Part shown: one piece after another, positions 24,089 to 33,477 of the stretch
Layout of the letters: every line of letters begins with the position of its first letter
Position numbering within the stretch: the stretch's first letter is position 1
Assembly (NCBI GenBank): GCA_949290395.1
Contig: CASERQ010000002.1
Span: forward strand, 72,505 to 130,726
Reading direction: 5' to 3'
Source: an uncultured bacterium
GTDB lineage: Bacteria; Bacillota_I; Bacilli_A; RFN20; CAG-826
Length of the DNA: 58,222 bases
Notes under the pieces: generated by a model
Databases searched by the model: none
Seen by the model: the letters and a program-made list of their open reading frames with translations, nothing else
Told to the model about the DNA's origin: nothing
Made by a program: the position numbers and the translations under genes

Positions 24089-24876
24089 TGAACATTCTTT
24101 TTGTTGGTGATATTGTAGGTAAAGTAGGTAGAAAAGCACTAAGCGAAAATTTAACGCAAATTAAGGAAAAATACGATATTGAGTTTGTTATTGCAAACGG
24201 CGAAAACATATCTCGAGGCAAAGGAATAACGAAAAATCACTATGATTTTCTTATTAAAAGCGGGGTTGATTGCATAACTTTAGGCAATCACTATAAAGAT
24301 CGTGAAGATATTAAAAATTATATCGATAGAGTCGATAAACTAATCAGACCTCTTAATTTAAAAGAAGATTTTCCAGGAGTTGGAACTAAAATTTTTTATA
24401 AAAACGGAGTTTCAATTAGAGTAAGTAATCTTTTAGGACTTGCTTACTCTAAAATTCCTGTTAACGATCCTTATTTAGAGATCTTAAGTGTTATTGAAAC
24501 TGATGATAGTGATATTCATATTATTGATTTTCATGCTGATGCAACAGGTGAGAAAAAAGCCTTTGCGTATGCTTTAAAAAACAGTGTTAGTGCAGTAATT
24601 GGAACGCATACTCACGTACAAACGCGTGACGCTCAGATTTTAAATGGCTCTTTACTTTATATTACTGACGTTGGAATGTGTGGAAGTTATAATAGCATTT
24701 TAGGTACAGAAATTAATAGCGTAATAAATAGGATTATTCTTCACGACGAAACTAAACATTTTGAATATTTGGATGAAGATGATAGACTTTTCTCTGCAGT
24801 CGTTTTGAAGTTCGACGATTTAACATTAAAAGGAACTGAGATTATTCCTATTTATATTATTAATAAGCGAGGCTAA
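24088..24876 (+). CDS. ymdB: YmdB-type metallophosphoesterase (2',3'-cyclic phosphodiesterase)
   Basis: 262 residues. Binuclear metal ligands are visible in NILFVGDIVGKVG, IANGENIS, TLGNHYKDRED, IDFHADATGEK and GTHTHVQTRD. The length and N-terminus match B. subtilis YmdB, which hydrolyses 2',3'-cyclic nucleotides and influences RNase Y-linked gene expression and biofilm formation. It follows rny directly, the conserved pairing, and lies 3 bases before miaB. Confidence 0.93.
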   Translation: MNILFVGDIVGKVGRKALSENLTQIKEKYDIEFVIANGENISRGKGITKNHYDFLIKSGVDCITLGNHYKDREDIKNYIDRVDKLIRPLNLKEDFPGVGTKIFYKNGVSIRVSNLLGLAYSKIPVNDPYLEILSVIETDDSDIHIIDFHADATGEKKAFAYALKNSVSAVIGTHTHVQTRDAQILNGSLLYITDVGMCGSYNSILGTEINSVINRIILHDETKHFEYLDEDDRLFSAVVLKFDDLTLKGTEIIPIYIINKRG

Positions 24877-24878
24877 GT

Positions 24879-26327
24879 ATGGGTAGAAATGTAATTGTAG
24901 AATCAATGCCAGATTTAAATAAAGCAAGAATGAGAGTTGGTAAAGTTGAAACCATCAATTTTTCATATAAACCAAGCGAAGAATTAATCAAACATTTTTC
25001 AGGTAAAAAAGTTTTTATTAGAACTTATGGCTGTCAAGCTAATATGAGAGATGAAGAAACTTTACTTGGCTTACTTTCTTTAATTGGTATGACTCGTACC
25101 GAAAATCCTGATGAAGCTACAGTTGCTATTTTAAATACCTGTGCCGTAAGAGAAAACGCTGAAGATAAGGTCTATGGTGAGATTGGACAATTTAAAGCAA
25201 TCAAAGCAAAAAACAAAGAATTAGTCTTGATGCTTTGTGGATGCATGGTTGAACAAAAACATATTGTTGAAGATGTTTTAACAAAATTCCCTCATATAGA
25301 TATTTTCTTTGGAACTCATAATTTAGAAGATGTTTTAAACTTACTTGAGAAATTTATTCAGGATAAAAAACATTGTCGTCACGTTGATGTTTTATCTCAA
25401 GAAGGTAATATTATTGAAAAAATGCCAGTTACAAGAGTTGATGATTATAAAGCTTTTGTAAACATTTCTTATGGCTGCGATAAATTTTGTACTTATTGCA
25501 TCGTTCCATATACTAGAGGCAAAGAAAGAAGTAGAAATATAAAAGACATTTTAGAAGAATGTAAAGTTTTAGTCGATGCAGGTTATAAAGAAATCACATT
25601 ACTCGGTCAAAATGTCGATAGCTATGGAAAAGATTTAGACGATGGCATAACTTTTGCAAAACTTCTTGAAGAAGTTGCAAAACTTGGAATCCCTAGACTT
25701 AGATTTTTAACGAGTTACCCAAGTGATTTTAGTGATGAAGTAATTGATGTAATTGCAAAATACGATAACATCATGAAATATATTCATCTCCCTATTCAAA
25801 GTGGAAACGACAACGTCTTAAAAAGAATGGGTAGACGTTATTCAAGCGAAGTTTACTTAGATTTAGTGTCTCGTATTAGAGCTAAAATTCCTAATATTGC
25901 AATATCAACTGATATTATTGTTGGCTTTCCAAATGAAACTTATGAAGAGTTTTTAGATACCATTAAAGTTGCAATGAAAGCAGATTATACAAGTGCTTTT
26001 ACCTTTATTTATTCTCCAAGAAAAGGTACGCCAGCTGCAAAACTTGTTGATGATGTAAGTTATGAAGAAAAAGTTAAAAGATTTAAAGAACTTGTTGATA
26101 ACTTAGAAATTAATTTTAAAAAACATGCTGATGAGATGGTTGGAAAAGTTTACGAAGTCCTTGTTGAAGGAGAAAGTAAAAAGAACAAGGATTTACTTTC
26201 TGGCTATGCTGAAAATATGAAAGTAATTCACTTTAAAGGTGATAGTTCTCTTGTTGGAAAACTTGTTAAAGTTAAAGTAACTGAATCACATGTTTACTCT
26301 TTAATTGGAGAGTTAGTGAATGATTAA
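24879..26327 (+). CDS. miaB: tRNA-2-methylthio-N6-dimethylallyladenosine synthase
   Basis: 482 residues. An N-terminal UPF0004 domain carries three cluster Cys (TYGCQAN, NTCAVRE, LCGCMVE). The radical-SAM core has C-x3-C-x2-C (GCDKFCTYCIVPYTRG), and a C-terminal TRAM domain covers about 400-475. It adds the methylthio group to i6A37 of tRNAs reading UNN codons. It needs two [4Fe-4S] clusters, which the Suf system of this window can supply. It acts after MiaA, encoded 290 bases downstream, and overlaps the next gene by 8 bases. Confidence 0.96.
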   Translation: MGRNVIVESMPDLNKARMRVGKVETINFSYKPSEELIKHFSGKKVFIRTYGCQANMRDEETLLGLLSLIGMTRTENPDEATVAILNTCAVRENAEDKVYGEIGQFKAIKAKNKELVLMLCGCMVEQKHIVEDVLTKFPHIDIFFGTHNLEDVLNLLEKFIQDKKHCRHVDVLSQEGNIIEKMPVTRVDDYKAFVNISYGCDKFCTYCIVPYTRGKERSRNIKDILEECKVLVDAGYKEITLLGQNVDSYGKDLDDGITFAKLLEEVAKLGIPRLRFLTSYPSDFSDEVIDVIAKYDNIMKYIHLPIQSGNDNVLKRMGRRYSSEVYLDLVSRIRAKIPNIAISTDIIVGFPNETYEEFLDTIKVAMKADYTSAFTFIYSPRKGTPAAKLVDDVSYEEKVKRFKELVDNLEINFKKHADEMVGKVYEVLVEGESKKNKDLLSGYAENMKVIHFKGDSSLVGKLVKVKVTESHVYSLIGELVND

Positions 26328-26616
26328 TCAAGAAATTTTATCTAACATTCAAAACTTAAAAAAAGAGATTTATAATACTAAACTTTTTAGTGAATATTTT
26401 AACCTTAAAAACGAACTTAAAAATTCAAAAACCTTGCAAAACACTGATAAAAATATTATTTTTGCAAATTATAACTCGCTAAATAATGAAGAAAAAAAGC
26501 GTTACGCTTATATAAAAATGAATTCTTCTAAATCTCCATTGCTTTATAATTTCTTTATGTTAAAAGAAGAAGTTGAAGATTATATTGAAGAAATTAATAA
26601 ACTTTTATTTTTATGA
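26320..26616 (+). CDS. YlbF/YmcA family protein (possible RicA-type regulator)
   Basis: 98 residues, helical and Lys/Asn-rich, without Cys. Its pattern (IQNLKKEIYNTKLFSEYFNLKNELKNSKTLQ ... LKEEVEDYIEEINKLLF, seen here in parts) fits the Com_YlbF family. Its place straight after miaB is that of ymcA in Bacillus. YmcA, YlbF and YaaT form a complex that steers RNase Y processing; rny lies upstream in this same cluster. YmcA is known to help bind Fe-S clusters through Cys in its family; here no Cys is seen. It ends in TGA. Family moderately sure, role inferred from context. Confidence 0.6.
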   Translation: MINQEILSNIQNLKKEIYNTKLFSEYFNLKNELKNSKTLQNTDKNIIFANYNSLNNEEKKRYAYIKMNSSKSPLLYNFFMLKEEVEDYIEEINKLLFL

Positions 26617-27446
26617 TTTATGCTGTTTTAGGTGCAACGTGTTCTGGGAAAAGCGAAGTCGCAGAAAAACTTAGTCAAAAATATGATGCAATCGTCATAA
26701 ATTTTGATGCTTTTCAAATTTATAAAGAACTTGAAAAAGGAACTGCGAAGCCTTCTAAAGAAGAACTTACTTCAGGAAGATACTTTTTATACGATTACGT
26801 TTCTATATTAGAAGATTATAGTGTAAGTCGTTATCAAAATGATGTTCGTTTACTTTTAGATAAATATAAAGATAGAAATATTATTTTAGTAGGGGGGACT
26901 GGGCTCTATTTAAAGGCGGCTTTATTCGATTACAAGTTTTTAAAAGAAGACCCAATGCCAGAAAATTATTTAAGCGATTTAACAAATGAAGAACTTTTTA
27001 AAAAAGTTTTAAATTTTGACCAACAAGATGCCCTCAAAATCGGTATTAATAATAGAAAGAGACTTTTAAGGGCAATATATATTTACGAAACCCACTATAA
27101 AAGCAAAACGGATCTTAATGAAAACGGGAAAGATACTTTGCTTTATAATGTCAAGTTTATAGGAATAGAACTTGAGCGAAAAACTCTTTATGAAAGAATA
27201 GATAAAAGAGTTGATTTGATGTTCGAAAATGGGTTAGAAGAGGAAGCGAAATATTTATTTAGTCATTATGACAATTCTTTAAGAGCTCTTCAGGCTATTG
27301 GTTATAAAGAATTTCTTCAAAGCGATGATGTTAACGAAGTAAAAAAATTAATTAAAAATAACACTCACCATTACGCAAAAAGACAGATGACATTTTTCAA
27401 ACATCAATTTAAGGATGTAGAATGGAAGAAATTAGATGAATTCTAG
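26613..27446 (+). CDS. miaA: tRNA dimethylallyltransferase
   Basis: 277 residues, slightly shorter than the usual about 300. P-loop GATCSGKSEV at 7 (usual GPTASGKT), FDAFQIYKELEKGTAKPS, GGTGLYLKAALFDY and RALQAIGYKEF identify MiaA. It transfers a dimethylallyl group to A37 of tRNAs decoding UNN codons, the substrate that MiaB then thiomethylates. It overlaps the YlbF-family gene by 4 bases and tcdA by 11 bases. Confidence 0.94.
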   Translation: MIYAVLGATCSGKSEVAEKLSQKYDAIVINFDAFQIYKELEKGTAKPSKEELTSGRYFLYDYVSILEDYSVSRYQNDVRLLLDKYKDRNIILVGGTGLYLKAALFDYKFLKEDPMPENYLSDLTNEELFKKVLNFDQQDALKIGINNRKRLLRAIYIYETHYKSKTDLNENGKDTLLYNVKFIGIELERKTLYERIDKRVDLMFENGLEEEAKYLFSHYDNSLRALQAIGYKEFLQSDDVNEVKKLIKNNTHHYAKRQMTFFKHQFKDVEWKKLDEF

Positions 27447-28122
27447 TATTGATTCTCGTTCAAAACTTTTATTAGGCGAAGACTTTGGGAAAATAAAACT
27501 TTATAAAATAGCCGTAATTGGACTAGGAGGCGTAGGTTCGATTATTCCTTTATCGCTAGTTAGAAGTGGTATTACAAAATTAATTTTAGTGGACGGCGAT
27601 AAAGTTGAGATTACAAATTTAAATAGACAAATTGCTTATACTCGTGATGATATAGGTAAATTTAAAAGTGAAGTTTTAAAAGAAAAACTCTTTTCTATTA
27701 GAGAAAAGATTGATGTTCAATCATATCCACTAATGATTGATGAAAAATTTGAGTTTAATGTCTTTAAAGATGTTGACTATCTAATTGACTGCATTGATGA
27801 TTTAAAAGCAAAAGTTTTACTCGCTAAGTTTTGTAGTGAGAATGATATTAACTATATTTCTTCGATGGGAACAGGAAATAGATTAAATCCTGAGAAGCTT
27901 TCTGTGGTAAAATTGAATAAAGCAACTGGAGATCCTTTAGCTCGCAAGTTTAGATATTTATTAAAAAGAGAAAATGTTGATTTATCAAAAGTCGATGTAG
28001 TTTTCTCTTCTGAAGAACCAATTGTAAGAGGAAAAAAAGTTTCTTCTATGGTTTTTGTTCCAAATGTTGCAGGGCTATTATTGAGCTCTTTTGTATTAAG
28101 AAAACTGATTGCAGGAGAATAG
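27436..28122 (+). CDS. tcdA: tRNA threonylcarbamoyladenosine dehydratase (TcdA/CsdL family)
   Basis: 228 residues of the ThiF/E1-like fold. GLGGVGSIIPLSLVRSG is the ATP site, with VDGDKVEITNLNRQ, DYLIDCIDDLKAKVLL, ISSMGTGNRLNPEK and VVFSSEEP matching TcdA rather than MoeB or ThiF. It cyclises t6A37 to ct6A37 in tRNAs reading ANN codons using ATP. It follows miaA with an 11-base overlap, so three A37-modification genes are in one run. It lacks the zinc Cys pair usual in MoeB/ThiF. Confidence 0.85.
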   Translation: MNSSIDSRSKLLLGEDFGKIKLYKIAVIGLGGVGSIIPLSLVRSGITKLILVDGDKVEITNLNRQIAYTRDDIGKFKSEVLKEKLFSIREKIDVQSYPLMIDEKFEFNVFKDVDYLIDCIDDLKAKVLLAKFCSENDINYISSMGTGNRLNPEKLSVVKLNKATGDPLARKFRYLLKRENVDLSKVDVVFSSEEPIVRGKKVSSMVFVPNVAGLLLSSFVLRKLIAGE

Positions 28123-28124
28123 TT

Positions 28125-29747
28125 ATGAGATTAGAAAATATTGTTAAAGTCGCAAAAAGATTTGGAATTGGCGAGGAATTTGTCGAAAATTATGGTAAAT
28201 ATAAGGCCAAAGTTGACTATAAAAGTTTATACGAAAGTGTAAAAAACAAACCAGATGGCGATTTAATCTTGGTAACTGCGATAACTCCTACAAAAGCTGG
28301 AGAAGGTAAAACAACAACAACTATATCTTTAATTGATGGTTTAGCAAAAATTAATCAAAAAGCTATAGGCTGCCTTAGAGAACCTAGTTTAGGTCCTGTT
28401 TTTGGTTTAAAAGGCGGAGCTACTGGAGGAGGCAAAGTCACTATTGAACCTCATGAAGATATCAATCTTCATTTTACTGGCGATATGCATGCACTTACTA
28501 GTTCAATAAATTTAATTAGTGCAGTCATAGATAATCATATTTATCAAGGGAATGAGCTAGATATTGATCCGAATCGAATCGTTTGGAAAAGAGCTCTTGA
28601 TATGAATGATCGAGAACTTCGTGAAATTGAAATTGGATTAGGTAGTGATAAAAATGGCATTAAAAGAACTGACCATTTTCAAATTACCGTTGCAAGCGAA
28701 TTAATGGCAATATTATGCCTAGCAAAAGATGAAGAAGATTTTATTAAACGCGTCAAAAGAATAATTGTAGCTTATAGTTATGATGATAAGCCTATTTATT
28801 TAGAGGAATTAAGAATTTCAAACGCAATCTTGAAATTAATGCGTAATGCTTTGAATCCAAATATTGTTCAAACTCAAGAGCATAACCTTGTTTTTGTTCA
28901 TGGTGGGCCTTTTGCAAATATTGCTCATGGATGTAGTAGCTTACTTGCTACAAAAGTTGCCTTAAAACTCTCTCCTATTGTTGTTACGGAAGCTGGTTTT
29001 GCTTCAGACTTAGGTGCTGAAAAATTCTTTGATATTAAATGTCGAATTGGAAACTTAAAACCAAAAGCGACAGTTTTGGTTGCAACTATCAGAGCTTTAA
29101 AATTACATGGTGGCGTCGATTTTGAAGATTTAGATAAAGAAAATCTAGAAGCCTTAGAAAATGGATTTAAAAATCTTGAACAGCATTATCAAAATCTAAG
29201 AAAATATGATGTTCCTGTTGTAGTTGCGATAAACCATTTTAAATCTGATTCAGATAATGAAGTTAAAAAGCTTATCGAACTTTTAAATAAAAATTATTAT
29301 CCATTTGCTTTCTTAGACGGATATTTAAATGGCGGTAACGGAAGCAGAGAACTTGCTAGTAAAGTCATGGAAATATTAGAAACCAAAAGGTCTAATTTCC
29401 ATCCACTTTATAAATTAGAAATTAGTATCAAAGATAAAATTGAAACTCTTGCAAAAGAAATTTATAGGGCATATGGAGTGGAGTATAGCGAAGAAGCGGA
29501 ACGCAAAATTAGTTTTTATGAAAACTCTGGTTTTATTAATTTACCAATTTGTATCGCAAAAACCCAATCCAGTTTTTCTGATGATCCTAAATTATTAAAT
29601 GCACCAAGAAATTTTAAACTCCACGTTAAAGATATCTCTTTATCAAATGGGGCCGGTTTCTTAGTGGTATATTGCGGAAACATTTTAACTATGCCAGGTT
29701 TGCCAAAAATTCCTGCGGCAGTAAAAATGGAAGATGAAAGATTATAA
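28125..29747 (+). CDS. fhs: Formate-tetrahydrofolate ligase
   Basis: 540 residues. The ATP-binding segment TPTKAGEGKTTTTISLIDGL, LREPSLGPVFGLKGGATGGG, NLHFTGDMHALTSS and the late TMPGLPKIPAA signature are diagnostic. It makes 10-formyl-THF from formate, THF and ATP for purine and fMet-tRNA synthesis. It starts 3 bases after tcdA and seems to be the last gene of the long pgsA/rny-fhs run; a 154-base gap follows without a clear terminator. Confidence 0.96.
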   Translation: MRLENIVKVAKRFGIGEEFVENYGKYKAKVDYKSLYESVKNKPDGDLILVTAITPTKAGEGKTTTTISLIDGLAKINQKAIGCLREPSLGPVFGLKGGATGGGKVTIEPHEDINLHFTGDMHALTSSINLISAVIDNHIYQGNELDIDPNRIVWKRALDMNDRELREIEIGLGSDKNGIKRTDHFQITVASELMAILCLAKDEEDFIKRVKRIIVAYSYDDKPIYLEELRISNAILKLMRNALNPNIVQTQEHNLVFVHGGPFANIAHGCSSLLATKVALKLSPIVVTEAGFASDLGAEKFFDIKCRIGNLKPKATVLVATIRALKLHGGVDFEDLDKENLEALENGFKNLEQHYQNLRKYDVPVVVAINHFKSDSDNEVKKLIELLNKNYYPFAFLDGYLNGGNGSRELASKVMEILETKRSNFHPLYKLEISIKDKIETLAKEIYRAYGVEYSEEAERKISFYENSGFINLPICIAKTQSSFSDDPKLLNAPRNFKLHVKDISLSNGAGFLVVYCGNILTMPGLPKIPAAVKMEDERL

Positions 29748-29901
29748 TAAACTATACAAAATTTAAAAAGTATTTAGATAATCTAATTTATTGAATTTTG
29801 CCATTAATGGTTTAAAACATAAGTTCTCTTTTGTGTTTATTAAACTATATCGGCTATGGTTAAAATTGGCATAATTTGATAGAATAGTTGCGGTTAAATT
29901 T

Positions 29902-31491
29902 ATGGTAGATGACAAAAAAAGGAAAGAACCAACTTCTTTAGAAATTAATGAAGGTAACGATTTTAAAGAAGTTGATGAAATAAATAAAAATCCTGCAAAT
30001 CAGGATGATTTTGAAGAGAATTTAGAATCTGATTACGAGCATAAAACTTCTGAAAAAGATGATATTTTAAATGAAGTAATTACAGAAGATGTTCAAGAAG
30101 CAAAAGCTGAAAAAGATAAAGTTAAAGAAAAACAAGAAAGTAAATTTAAATATTTAATTTATTTGTCAATTATTTTAATTATTACAGCTTTTGTTTTGTG
30201 GTTTAATTTAACTCAAACAACCACCGGTCCTGACGGAGAGCAATGTCAAGTATATGAAACAATTCCAGATGTTTTAGGACATATAAATCTTGGTTTCTTC
30301 TTTTTACTTATAGGGTCAATCGTTTTTGGTTTTTTGGTCTCAGCTATTATTCTTCGGGTTTTTTCAAAACTTTATACAAAGCATTATAAGTTGCATCAAG
30401 CGCTTGCAAATTCATTGATAGGTTCTTTTTATAGCGCTATTACACCTGGTTCAAGTGGAGGTCAATTTGCCCAAGTTTATATATTTAAAAAACAAGGCAT
30501 GGCTATATCAAGCAGCGCCTCTATTCTTGTAATGAGTTTTATTGTTTATCAAATCTGCCTTATTCTTTTTGGAGCAATCTCGCTTATTACAAGTATGCAT
30601 GCAATTTTAAACATTAATGTTGTCCCAATTAGTATTGGTGATCTTCATTTTGATTTACCAATTTGGATTTTTATTGCTTTAGGCTTCTTTTTAAATCTCA
30701 TAGTTATTTTTGCACTTGTTTTTATGTCGTTATCAAGGAGATTTCAAAACTTTGTTTGCAATGGCGTAATAGGTTTACTTGCAAAAATTAGACTTATTAA
30801 AGATCCAGAAGAGAAAAGAAAATCGATCAGATTACAAGTAGAAAATTATCGTATTGAATTTAGAAGATTACAATCTAATTTAGCATTTACTGGGTTAATT
30901 TTCTTAATTTATTGCTTTTCGATAATTAACACCAACATACAACCTTTTTTGTGTGGATTAGCTTTAAATGCTTTTGATCCTTCATCAATTGATACTTTTG
31001 GTGAAGTTATGGCTAAAATTTATGATAGTATTGTCTATTCAAACTTCCATCAAATGGCTACTGGGTTATTACCATTGCCAGGTAGTGCTGGAGTAAGCGA
31101 AATTGTTTTCGGAGCTCTTTTTGGACCTACAGGACATTATTTTAGCGAAAGTTTTTATTTAGAAGGTGGCGGAATCAATATTTTGTTACTTTTATGGCGT
31201 TTTATGACTTTCTATATTCCATTTATTATCAATGGTATAGTTGCTGCTACTTATAAATCTAGAGGTATGCCAATTGCTGAAAGAATTGTACCTGTTGGCG
31301 ATAAGAAAACTATGCTTACAATTTCGTTAGAAACATATCAAGAAAGAAAGTTTACTTCTGATATTGCCTATGAAACAAGAGTCATGGAACGTAAAGAATT
31401 ATTAGAACGTATAAAAAATACAACTAAGAAGAATACTAGTAAAAAGAAACGTTCAAAAAATGACGATAGTGAAGAGATAAAAGAAGAATAA
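29902..31491 (+). CDS. LPG-synthase-TM/YbhN-like integral membrane protein with acidic N-terminal extension
   Basis: 529 residues. Residues 1-85 are acidic, repetitive in Glu/Asp/Lys and probably disordered. Some seven to eight membrane helices follow, the first near 88-105. The family signature TPGSSGGQFAQVYIFKKQG (near 182) and a second PLPGSAGVSEIVFGALFGP (near 395) are typical of the flippase-like domain of lysylphosphatidylglycerol synthase and UPF0104 proteins. The C-terminus is a Lys-rich tail. The soluble lysyl-transfer domain is absent, so lipid translocation rather than lysylation is likely. Its stop overlaps the start of a GT4 glycosyltransferase, suggesting a shared role in moving or making glycolipids. 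Confidence 0.75.
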   Translation: MVDDKKRKEPTSLEINEGNDFKEVDEINKNPANQDDFEENLESDYEHKTSEKDDILNEVITEDVQEAKAEKDKVKEKQESKFKYLIYLSIILIITAFVLWFNLTQTTTGPDGEQCQVYETIPDVLGHINLGFFFLLIGSIVFGFLVSAIILRVFSKLYTKHYKLHQALANSLIGSFYSAITPGSSGGQFAQVYIFKKQGMAISSSASILVMSFIVYQICLILFGAISLITSMHAILNINVVPISIGDLHFDLPIWIFIALGFFLNLIVIFALVFMSLSRRFQNFVCNGVIGLLAKIRLIKDPEEKRKSIRLQVENYRIEFRRLQSNLAFTGLIFLIYCFSIINTNIQPFLCGLALNAFDPSSIDTFGEVMAKIYDSIVYSNFHQMATGLLPLPGSAGVSEIVFGALFGPTGHYFSESFYLEGGGINILLLLWRFMTFYIPFIINGIVAATYKSRGMPIAERIVPVGDKKTMLTISLETYQERKFTSDIAYETRVMERKELLERIKNTTKKNTSKKKRSKNDDSEEIKEE

Positions 31492-32666
31492 TGAATATTG
31501 CAATATTTTCTGATACATATCTCCCTGAAATAAACGGGGTTGCAGTTAGCGTTAATTCACTTTTTAAACTATTAAAAAAGTATGGGCATAATGCTTATGT
31601 TGTAACAACAAGTAGTGAGAAAGAGATTTCTTTTGTTGATGATGTTATAAGGATTCCTGGTTTAGAGCTTAAAAAACTTTATGGCTATAAAGCATCATTT
31701 ATTTATAATGAAAAAGCTTTTCAAATTCTAAAGAAACTCAATTTAGATCTTGTCCATATAAATACTGAGTTTGGTATTTCACAATTCGGTTTTATTGTTG
31801 CTTCAAAACTTGGAATTCCAAGTGTTTATACATACCATACAATGTATGAAGATTACACCTATTACGCAACAAAAGGTTATTTTGATCGTTTTTCAAAATG
31901 GGCTATCAGAGAATTCGATAAGTCGTGTATGAATAGAGCGACTGAAATAATTTCTCCAAGTGAAAAAACAAAGATTTATATCAGATCTGTTGGTGTTGAA
32001 AAATATATTAATGTTGTTCCTACAGGCTTTGATTTTGAAAGATTCATTCCTAATCAAGAAAAGATAGAAAAAGCAAAAGAAATGAAAAGAAAAATCGGCT
32101 TAAATGATAGCGATAGAATGCTTTTATGTTTAGGTCGTATAGCTAAAGAAAAAAGTTTTGATGTTATAATTGAAGGTTTCGCTGATTATCTTAATAAATA
32201 TTGTAATGATATCTCTAGCTATTTAGTTTTTGTTGGTGATGGTCCTGCAAGAAGTGAACTAGAAAATTTAACAGTAAAATTAAAAATTAATGATAGAGTC
32301 AAGTTTGTTGGTAAAGTAGACAATTCGCTTGTTCCTTATTATTACATTATGAGTGATTTGTTCTTGAATGCATCAATAAGTGAAACGCAAGGCTTAACTT
32401 TTATGGAAGCAATGGCTGCTAATTTGCTCGTATTATGTCGTTTTGATAATAACTTAGTTGGGGTTATTGACAATAATAAAACTGGTTTTTTCTTTCAAGA
32501 AGTTAATGATTTTAAAGATAAGCTAAATTATGTTTTAAATCTTGACCAAAAAGTACAGGATCAAGTTCGTAAAAACGCATTTGAATCAATAGATTGTTTT
32601 TCAGAAAAAACATTCTACTATAATATAATCGAGGTATATAAACGTGCACTTAGAAGAAGTTGGTAA
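31491..32666 (+). CDS. GT4 family glycosyltransferase, probable diacylglycerol glucosyltransferase
   Basis: 391 residues, GT-B fold. The N-terminus IAIFSDTYLPEINGVAVSVNSL, YTYHTMYEDYTYY and PTGFDFERF resemble the 1,2-diacylglycerol 3-glucosyltransferase group of Bacillota and acholeplasmas. LCLGRIAKEKSFDVIIEGF begins the C-terminal domain and the E-x7-E donor motif is ETQGLTFME. It probably transfers glucose to diacylglycerol at the inner membrane face, giving membrane glycolipid or a lipoteichoic acid anchor. The acceptor is inferred from similarity and from coupling to the flippase-like gene. Confidence 0.72.
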   Translation: MNIAIFSDTYLPEINGVAVSVNSLFKLLKKYGHNAYVVTTSSEKEISFVDDVIRIPGLELKKLYGYKASFIYNEKAFQILKKLNLDLVHINTEFGISQFGFIVASKLGIPSVYTYHTMYEDYTYYATKGYFDRFSKWAIREFDKSCMNRATEIISPSEKTKIYIRSVGVEKYINVVPTGFDFERFIPNQEKIEKAKEMKRKIGLNDSDRMLLCLGRIAKEKSFDVIIEGFADYLNKYCNDISSYLVFVGDGPARSELENLTVKLKINDRVKFVGKVDNSLVPYYYIMSDLFLNASISETQGLTFMEAMAANLLVLCRFDNNLVGVIDNNKTGFFFQEVNDFKDKLNYVLNLDQKVQDQVRKNAFESIDCFSEKTFYYNIIEVYKRALRRSW

Positions 32667-33477
32667 TATTGATTTAAAAATCAAAAGTGTTAAAGATAAA
32701 GGCAATAAGGTAATTGTTACTTTTTCGAATGATGAAAAACTTAAAATAAGTAAAGAAACTTATTTAGAATTTAATATTTGCGAAGATTCATTTTTAACAA
32801 AATCTGAATTAAAAGAAATTTCTTCTTATGAAACAAGGGTTGAAATTGTTTCATATATAAAATCTTTGCTTGCCAAAAAACCTTATACAGAGAGAGAAGT
32901 TTTCAAAAAAGCTTTGGCAAAATTTGAAAATTATCATCTGGTAGCGGAAGCTATAAAGGATTTAAAAGACAGAAAATGCATTAACGATAATGATTACATT
33001 GACAATTATTTAGATTATTTTGATAGAAATAATTATGGAAAATACTTTATCATAAACTATTTTAGAAATACCAAACTTGATGAGGATTTAATTAAAAAAC
33101 TTGAGTTTGATGAAGAAAACGAAAAAAGAAAAGCCTTTAATTATTTTGAAAGCATTAAAAATAAGTTTGTTAGCAGTAATTTTGCAAAGCAAAAAAAGAA
33201 GATTTATGACAGAATGCTTCAAAGAGGATTTAATATTGAAATAATTAATTCTCTCATTAACAATCTTAAAATCGATGAAGAAAACGAAAAAGAACGCTTA
33301 GTAAAAGATTTTAAGAAAGCAAAGGCAAAATACTTCCAAACTAACGATAAAAGAGTAGATGCTAATTCTAAAATTGTTAATATTCTTATTAATAAAGGCT
33401 ATATGCTTGAAGATATTAATGAAATTATTAGTTCTGATAAAGATTTCTTCGATGACGAGGTAGAGATTGATGATTAA
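32644..33477 (+). CDS. recX: Regulatory protein RecX
   Basis: 277 residues with a GTG start at 32644 supported by GAGG 8 bases upstream; it overlaps the glycosyltransferase by 23 bases. The three-helix repeats of RecX are visible (YIKSLLAKKPYTEREVFKKAL, AIKDLKDRKCINDNDYIDNYLD, MLQRGFNIEIINSLIN, LINKGYMLEDINEII). RecX binds the RecA filament groove and limits its activity. It is separated from recA by about 10 kb here. Its location downstream of a glycolipid GT and before yhaM is not functionally explained. Confidence 0.85.
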   Translation: MHLEEVGNIDLKIKSVKDKGNKVIVTFSNDEKLKISKETYLEFNICEDSFLTKSELKEISSYETRVEIVSYIKSLLAKKPYTEREVFKKALAKFENYHLVAEAIKDLKDRKCINDNDYIDNYLDYFDRNNYGKYFIINYFRNTKLDEDLIKKLEFDEENEKRKAFNYFESIKNKFVSSNFAKQKKKIYDRMLQRGFNIEIINSLINNLKIDEENEKERLVKDFKKAKAKYFQTNDKRVDANSKIVNILINKGYMLEDINEIISSDKDFFDDEVEIDD

